From Pelomonas caseinilytica (GTDB taxonomy: Bacteria > Pseudomonadota > Gammaproteobacteria > Burkholderiales > Burkholderiaceae_C), in the NCBI RefSeq assembly GCF_021353235.1, contig NZ_JAJTWT010000009.1:183912-247911 (forward strand): 64,000 bases of DNA. Reading direction: 5' to 3'. The notes beneath the pieces are model-generated. The model did not search any database. It saw only the letters and a list, made by a program, of their open reading frames with translations, and was not told where the DNA came from. This document shows positions 59,819-64,000 of the stretch, one piece after another (within the stretch, counting starts at the first letter, position 1; each line of letters begins with the position of its first letter). Both the position numbers and the translations under genes were made by a program.

Positions 59819-60340
59819 ATGCCCACCCGCCCCGTCGCCGGATTTGCCCTAATGCTCAGTCTGCTGGCTGCCTGCCAGCCGGCGCTGAACTGGCGCGAGG
59901 CCCGGCCGGAAGGCTCGGGCGCGCTGGCGCTGTTCCCTTGCAAGCCCGAGGTGGAGCAGCGGCCCGCGCGCGCCGCCCAGGGCGCGATGGGCCTGGCGCA
60001 GTGCGAGACGGCGGGCCGGCGCTTTGCGCTGGCCTGGGCCGACACGCCGGATGCCAGCCAGTCGGGCGCCGCGCTCAAGGCCATGGCCCAGGCGCTGGCG
60101 GCCAAGCTGAATCAGCCCCTCGCGCCCCCGCAGGCCCTGCAGGTGCCGGGCATGACGCCCTTGCCGGAGGCGGCGCAACACCGCCTCGCCGCCAGCAGCG
60201 GCGTGACGCGCCTGGCCGTTTTCGCGCACGGCGGGCGGGTCTACCAGGCGCTGATGTCGGCACCGCAGGACGACGCGGCCGCGTGGGATGCCTTCGTCGG
60301 CGGCCTGCGTGTGGGCGGTGCCGCCGAGTCGGCCCGCTAA
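59819..60340 (+). CDS. putative lipoprotein of unknown function
   Basis: 173 residues. The N-terminal 'GFALMLSLLAACQPALNW' has a lipobox with Cys19. The remainder is a small domain with two further cysteines ('LFPCKPEVEQRP' and 'GLAQCETAG') about 22 residues apart that could pair. No family is recognised. It lies just upstream of the EIIA gene. The ATG is supported by the GATAAT box 6 bases upstream; the reading frame extends further upstream only through the divergent promoter. Confidence 0.7.
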   Translation: MPTRPVAGFALMLSLLAACQPALNWREARPEGSGALALFPCKPEVEQRPARAAQGAMGLAQCETAGRRFALAWADTPDASQSGAALKAMAQALAAKLNQPLAPPQALQVPGMTPLPEAAQHRLAASSGVTRLAVFAHGGRVYQALMSAPQDDAAAWDAFVGGLRVGGAAESAR

Positions 60341-60349
60341 CATGCCGCC

Positions 60350-60748
60350 ATGCCCAACCTGCTCGTGATCGCCCACGCGCCGCTGGCCTCCGCGCTGCGG
60401 CAGGTGGCCGAGCACACGTTTCCCGACTGCGCGCCGACGCTGACCGTCCTGGACGTCGACCCCGGCATGTGCGCCGACGACGTCGAGGCGGCGGCCCGCG
60501 CGCTGATGGACGCGACCCGGTCGACCGACTGGCTGGTGTTGACCGACGTGTTCGGCGCGACGCCCAGCAACGGCGCCCTGCGCCTGGCCGGCGAGCAGGT
60601 GCAGGTGCTCAGCGGCGTTAGCGTGCCCATGTTGTGGCGCACGCTGTGCTACGCCGGCCAGAAGCCCTTGACCGAGCTGGCGCGGCGCGCCATGCAGGGC
60701 GCGGTCAGCGGCATCGTCGCCACGCCCCCCTTGCCTCCCGACGAATGA
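60350..60748 (+). CDS. PTS EIIA, mannose/fructose (EIIA-Man) type
   Basis: 132 residues. The phosphorylatable His9 is in 'MPNLLVIAHAPLASALRQV', and 'VLTDVFGATPSNGALRL' is the conserved D-x-x-G-x-T-P motif. No EIIB, EIIC or EIID is in the window, so this unit probably has a regulatory role as in other Betaproteobacteria that pair EIIA-Man with HPr and EI. It overlaps the HPr gene by ATGA. A TAACAT hexamer ends 6 bases before its ATG, although this overlaps the upstream stop codon. Confidence 0.93.
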   Translation: MPNLLVIAHAPLASALRQVAEHTFPDCAPTLTVLDVDPGMCADDVEAAARALMDATRSTDWLVLTDVFGATPSNGALRLAGEQVQVLSGVSVPMLWRTLCYAGQKPLTELARRAMQGAVSGIVATPPLPPDE

Positions 60749-61014
60749 TCAAATCCACCCTCACGATCAGCAACAAGCTGGGTCTCCACGCGCGCGCTTC
60801 CGCCAAGCTGACCAAGCTGGCCGGCGGCTTCAAGTGCGAGGTCTACATGAGCCGCAACGGCCGGCGCGTGAACGCCAAGAGCATCATGGGCGTCATGATG
60901 CTCGCTGCGGGCCTGGGGGCGACCGTCGAGCTGGAGACCGACGGCGAGGACGAGCAGGCCGCCCAGGAGGCGATCACCGCCCTCGTCAACGACAAGTTCG
61001 GCGAAGGCCAGTGA
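60745..61014 (+). CDS. ptsH: phosphocarrier protein HPr
   Basis: 89 residues. The active His15 is in 'NKLGLHARASAKLTKLAGGF', and Ser46, the HPr kinase target, is in 'VNAKSIMGVMMLAAGLG'. HPr relays phosphate from EI to EIIA proteins, and in Betaproteobacteria its Ser form is linked to HprK. hprK is not in the window. It is coupled to the EIIA gene, whereas ptsI is separated from it by a reverse-strand gene. Confidence 0.96.
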   Translation: MIKSTLTISNKLGLHARASAKLTKLAGGFKCEVYMSRNGRRVNAKSIMGVMMLAAGLGATVELETDGEDEQAAQEAITALVNDKFGEGQ

Positions 61015-61023
61015 ACCGGCGGC

Positions 61024-61833
61024 TCAGCCGGTGATGCGCCGGAAGCGCGCCGGCAGGTCGGCGGTGCGCAGCAGCAGCGGCAGGTCGGCGGTGTTGAAGT
61101 CGGGGTCCCAGGCCGGCTGGCCCATGAGGCGGGCGCCGCAACGCAGGTAGCCGCGGATCAGGGCGGGCGGTTCGACGTCGAGGTCCTGGCGCAGGTGCTC
61201 GACGGGCAGGGGCAGCCGCGGGCGCACCTGGCAGTCGATGGAGGCGAGGTGCTGGGCGGCGATCTGGCGCCACAGGCTGGCCGCGAAATGACCTCCGTCG
61301 CGCATGCTCACGCTGGCGCAGCCGATGACGGTGTCCAGCCCGTTGCGGGCCATGAATTCGGCCAGCGCACCCCACAGGGCGATGATGGCGCCGCCGCTGC
61401 GGTGCTCGGCATGGACGCAGGAGCGGCCGATCTCGACGAGGCGGGGGCGCAGGGCGCGCAGCCGGGTGAGGTCGAACTCGGTGTCGCTGTACAGGCCGCC
61501 AGCCCGGCGCGCGGCGGCCGGCGTCAGGACGCGGTAGGTGCCGATGACGGGGCCGGGTTCGCCCTCGTCGGCGTCGCCGGGGCGGGCGCGCACGAGCAGA
61601 TGCTCACAGTAGGCGTCGAAGAGGTCGACGTCCAGGCCGGGTGCGCCGGGCGGCGTGGCCAGGCGGGCTCCCATCTCGACGGCGAAGACCTGGTAGCGCA
61701 GCGCCTGGGCTTCGCGGACTTCGGCCTCGCTCGCGGCCCAGCTCACGGTGAGGGTGGTTGTCGGCCTGGCGGTACGTGGGATTCGGGGGGCATGCGGCAG
61801 CGCATGCGTGACGATGTCTTGACGGCTGTTCAT
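61024..61833 (-). CDS. OlsB-like GNAT N-acyltransferase
   Basis: 269 residues from the ATG at 61833; an ATG at 61842 is also in frame. 'EVREAQALRYQVFAVEMGA', 'LDVDLFDAYCEHLLVR', 'VIGTYRVLTPAAAR', 'RLVEIGRSCVHAEHRSGGAIIALWGAL' and 'VIGCASVSMRDGG' are the motifs of the ornithine lipid synthase OlsB and related long-chain acyl-ACP transferases. OlsB makes 3-hydroxyacyl-ornithine. No olsA partner lies beside it, so the acceptor could be another amino acid. It is encoded on the reverse strand between ptsH and ptsI. Confidence 0.8.
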   Translation of the reverse strand: MNSRQDIVTHALPHAPRIPRTARPTTTLTVSWAASEAEVREAQALRYQVFAVEMGARLATPPGAPGLDVDLFDAYCEHLLVRARPGDADEGEPGPVIGTYRVLTPAAARRAGGLYSDTEFDLTRLRALRPRLVEIGRSCVHAEHRSGGAIIALWGALAEFMARNGLDTVIGCASVSMRDGGHFAASLWRQIAAQHLASIDCQVRPRLPLPVEHLRQDLDVEPPALIRGYLRCGARLMGQPAWDPDFNTADLPLLLRTADLPARFRRITG

Positions 61834-61916
61834 GCCCGGCATGCTGGGCGGCCGGTTTGACGCAGCGGTGAAGACGCCATGAAAAAACCATGACGCCGGG
61901 CCGCGGCGCGACCGGC

Positions 61917-61949
61917 TACATTGGCCGCATGGATTGCGGAGGGTGCTGA
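61917..61949 (+). promoter_or_regulatory. leaderless promoter and six-codon leader peptide before ptsI
   Basis: TACATT (61917-61922) ends 6 bases before an ATG at 61929 that opens the six-codon ORF MDCGGC. Its TGA (61947-61949) overlaps the ptsI ATG as TGATG. The leader's own codons include GGAGGG (61938-61943), which is a strong ribosome-binding site for ptsI 5 bases later. Translation of a leaderless leader could therefore feed ptsI translation by coupling. Two of its six residues are Cys. Confidence 0.4.
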
Positions 61950-63724
61950 TGAGCTTTCAGGTGTTCGGCATTGCGGTCTCGCGAGGCGTGGCCATCGGCC
62001 GGGCGGTGCTGGTCGCCTCCAGCCGGGTCGACGTGGCCCACTACTTCGTCGCGCCGGATCAGGTCCAGGCGGAAATCGGCCGGCTGCTGAGCGCCCGTGA
62101 CGCCGTCGTGCAGGAACTGGCCACGCTCAAGGACGAGCTGCCCGGCGATGCGCCGCACGAGCTGGCCGCCCTGCTCGACGTGCATCTGATGCTGCTGCAC
62201 GACGACGCCTTCACCGGTGGCGCGAGCCAGTGGATCGTCGAACGCCACTACAACGCGGAGTGGGCGCTGTCCGCCCAGTTGGAGGTGCTGGCCCGGCAGT
62301 TCGACGAGATGGAGGACGACTATCTCCGTGAGCGCAAGGCTGACCTGGAGCAGGTCGTCGAACGCGTCCTGGGAGCACTCGCCCAGGCCCAGGGCAAGGG
62401 CGGCCCGCCGATCGCGCCGCGCGACTTCGGCGGCGAGGACCCGCTGCTGCTGGTGGCGGCGGACATCGCGCCGGCCGACATGATCCAGTTCAAGCGCAGT
62501 GTCTTCCGCGGCTTCATCACCGACATCGGCGGCAAGACCTCGCACACCGCCATCGTGGCGCGCAGCATGGACATCCCCGCCGTGGTCGGTACGCGCGAAG
62601 CCTCGCGCCTCATCATGCAGGACGACTGGGTCATCATCGACGGCGATGCGGGTACCGTCATCGTCAACCCGTCGCCCATCGTGCTGGAGGAGTACCGCTT
62701 CCGCCAGCGCCAAAGCGAGCTGGAACGCGCCCGCCTGGCCCGGTTGCGCCATACGCCGGCCGTGACGCTCGACGGCGAGCATGTGGAACTGCATGCCAAC
62801 ATCGAAATGCCGGCCGACGCCGAGGCGGCCGTGGCGGCGGGGGCGACAGGCGTCGGCCTCTTCCGCAGCGAGTTCCTCTTCATGAACCGCGACGGTGAGC
62901 TGCCGAGCGAGGAAGAGCAGTTCGCAGCCTACAAGGCCGCGGTGGAGGCCATGCGCGGCATGCCGGTGACCATACGCACCGTCGACGTCGGCGCCGACAA
63001 GCCGCTGGACCGGCTGACCGTCAACGAACTGCGGCACGAGCATGTGCTCAACCCGGCCATGGGCTTGCGCGCCATCCGGTGGAGCCTGGCCGAACCCAGC
63101 ATGTTCCGCCAGCAGTTGCGCGCCATCTACCGGGCCAGCGCCTACGGCAAGGTCCGGCTGCTGATCCCCATGGTGGCCCACTTGAGCGAAGTGCGGCAGA
63201 TCCTCGAGACCCTCAAGAAGGTGCAGCAGCAACTCACCGATGCTGGCCACGCTTACACCCGCATCGAGCTGGGCGTGATGATCGAGATTCCCGCGGCGGC
63301 CGTCATGCTGCCGCTGCTGCTTCGCCATGTGGACTTCGTGTCCATCGGCACCAACGACCTCATCCAGTACACCCTGGCCATCGACCGGGCCGACGAAGCC
63401 GTCGCTCATCTCTACGACCCTTGGCATCCAGCGGTACTGCACCTCATCAGTCAGGCCATTGCCCAGGCGCGGGCGGCCGGCAAGGGTGTCAGCGTGTGCG
63501 GAGAGATGGCGGGCGATCCGGAATTCACCGAGCTGCTGCTCGCCATGGGCCTGCGCAGCTTTTCCATGCACCCGTCGCAGATCCCGGCGGTCAAGCAGCG
63601 GGTGCTCCGGGCCGACAGCCAGCGGCTGGCGGCGGCCCTGCCGCGCGTGCTGGCCAGTGACGACCCCCGTGGGACTGCGGACAAAGAGTTGGCCGCGGTC
63701 CGGACGGGGCCGGCGGTGCATTGA
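61949..63724 (+). CDS. ptsI: PTS Enzyme I (phosphoenolpyruvate-protein phosphotransferase)
   Basis: 591 residues. The HPr-binding and phospho-His domain has His199 in 'TDIGGKTSHTAIVAR'; the PEP-binding barrel has 'GVGLFRSEFLFMNR', 'TVDVGADKP', 'NPAMGLRAIRW', 'LGVMIEIPAAAVM', 'SIGTNDLIQYTLAIDR' and the catalytic Cys in 'VSVCGEMAGDPEFTELLLAMG'. It starts the PTS phosphorelay by taking phosphate from PEP. The ATG 61949 has a GGAGGG site 5 bases upstream; a TTG at 61934 is in frame but has no such support. Confidence 0.96.
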   Translation: MSFQVFGIAVSRGVAIGRAVLVASSRVDVAHYFVAPDQVQAEIGRLLSARDAVVQELATLKDELPGDAPHELAALLDVHLMLLHDDAFTGGASQWIVERHYNAEWALSAQLEVLARQFDEMEDDYLRERKADLEQVVERVLGALAQAQGKGGPPIAPRDFGGEDPLLLVAADIAPADMIQFKRSVFRGFITDIGGKTSHTAIVARSMDIPAVVGTREASRLIMQDDWVIIDGDAGTVIVNPSPIVLEEYRFRQRQSELERARLARLRHTPAVTLDGEHVELHANIEMPADAEAAVAAGATGVGLFRSEFLFMNRDGELPSEEEQFAAYKAAVEAMRGMPVTIRTVDVGADKPLDRLTVNELRHEHVLNPAMGLRAIRWSLAEPSMFRQQLRAIYRASAYGKVRLLIPMVAHLSEVRQILETLKKVQQQLTDAGHAYTRIELGVMIEIPAAAVMLPLLLRHVDFVSIGTNDLIQYTLAIDRADEAVAHLYDPWHPAVLHLISQAIAQARAAGKGVSVCGEMAGDPEFTELLLAMGLRSFSMHPSQIPAVKQRVLRADSQRLAAALPRVLASDDPRGTADKELAAVRTGPAVH

Positions 63725-63802
63725 AGCGTGGCGACTCGGCCGGACTTGCGCCGCACCACAACTGAATCGGCTGCCGGCGTCTGCAGATCTTCGGACGTTG
63801 CC

Positions 63803-63832
63803 TTGCCAGACCCGAAAATCCTGTGCTATAGT
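63803..63832 (+). promoter_or_regulatory. sigma-70 promoter with extended -10
   Basis: TTGCCA (63803-63808) and TATAGT (63827-63832), spaced 18 bases, with TG two bases before the -10. No ORF follows in the remaining 168 bases. The transcribed sequence begins GGGCTTCGCTGATC, and a second promoter element appears further on, a layout common before stable RNA operons. Confidence 0.6.
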
Positions 63833-63983
63833 CGTGGGCTTCGCTGATCACAACGCAGCGCTGACTGGAAACGGAAAGCGCGATGGGGTGAAAGGCGGAG
63901 GGCAGGTGATCAAAGCCTGCTGGCGAGGCTTTGAGGCTCGTCGGGTGCTGGAAGCGGATCTGAAGAGAAGCTTCAAAAAGTAC

Positions 63984-63989
63984 TTGACA
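63984..63989 (+). promoter_or_regulatory. consensus -35 box at the window end
   Basis: A perfect TTGACA preceded by an A/T-rich stretch (CTTCAAAAAGTAC). The matching -10 would fall just past the window edge. With the promoter at 63803, this looks like a tandem promoter for an rRNA or tRNA operon; I cannot see the transcribed product. The whole 276-base stretch after ptsI has no protein gene. Confidence 0.55.
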
Positions 63990-64000
63990 GCGTCGCGAAA

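Overview
The window is about 70% G+C and gene-dense. Its gene set (Burkholderia/Bordetella-type trimeric porin, NnrU, DUF1840, HemJ next to Mg-type HemB, LipB-LipA beside YbeD, an EIIA/HPr/EI regulatory PTS, DUF1460 and Cyc2-like cytochrome proteins) points to a betaproteobacterium of the order Burkholderiales, probably near the Rubrivivax/Leptothrix/Roseateles group. That placement is inferred from gene content and composition, not from a search. No phage, insertion sequence or CRISPR array is visible.

Layout. 1-3.3 kb: end of an ABC-2 exporter, then a RES/Xre-type toxin-antitoxin pair. 3.4-7.7 kb (minus): PepSY protein with an OmpR-type two-component system, a signal peptidase I and a membrane diguanylate cyclase. 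7.9-15.2 kb (plus): TspO, tsaB, rimI, an Fe-S uracil-DNA glycosylase, a PAS-GGDEF-EAL protein, a MidA-type methyltransferase and a flavocytochrome c flavoprotein without an adjacent cytochrome subunit. 15.2-22.4 kb (minus): Ser/Thr kinase, glyoxalase, an unusual papain-protease/hydrolase fusion, an acetyltransferase and NnrU. 22.5-25.7 kb: an Lrp-type regulator divergent from a lysine-catabolic dehydrogenase pair, then tRNA-Leu(CAG) with an inverted copy of its 3' end. 26-35 kb: more c-di-GMP enzymes, HU, and a LacI regulator with a beta-glucosidase. 36-43.6 kb: porin, ruvAB behind a NarL-type two-component system, phoH-ybeY, corA. 43.6-51.3 kb: hemB, a probable small RNA, hemJ, VanZ-like, ferredoxin, hydrolase, dacC-ybeD, lipB-lipA. 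51.3-59.8 kb (minus): DUF1460 lipoprotein, a cytochrome c / fused cytochrome-porin / cytochrome b561 set with a two-component system, a TlpA protein, a phosphotransfer-dead kinase homologue, and a CoA-transferase. 59.8-64 kb: lipoprotein, EIIA-HPr, an OlsB-like acyltransferase, ptsI, and tandem promoters that probably drive a stable-RNA operon beyond the window.

How the parts fit. Five c-di-GMP enzymes (one synthase, three GGDEF-EAL, one HD-GYP) lie within 28 kb. The cytochrome b561, fused cytochrome-porin and periplasmic cytochrome c could together form an electron path from the quinone pool across the outer membrane. The lysine genes convert lysine to 2-aminoadipate under a divergent Lrp-type regulator. 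The PTS genes form a regulatory phosphorelay, with no sugar permease here.

The most striking signal is architectural. About seventeen genes have a -10-like hexamer ending 6-8 bases before their ATG, mostly with no Shine-Dalgarno sequence. Leaderless translation therefore seems common in this genome. This spacing also helped choose several starts.
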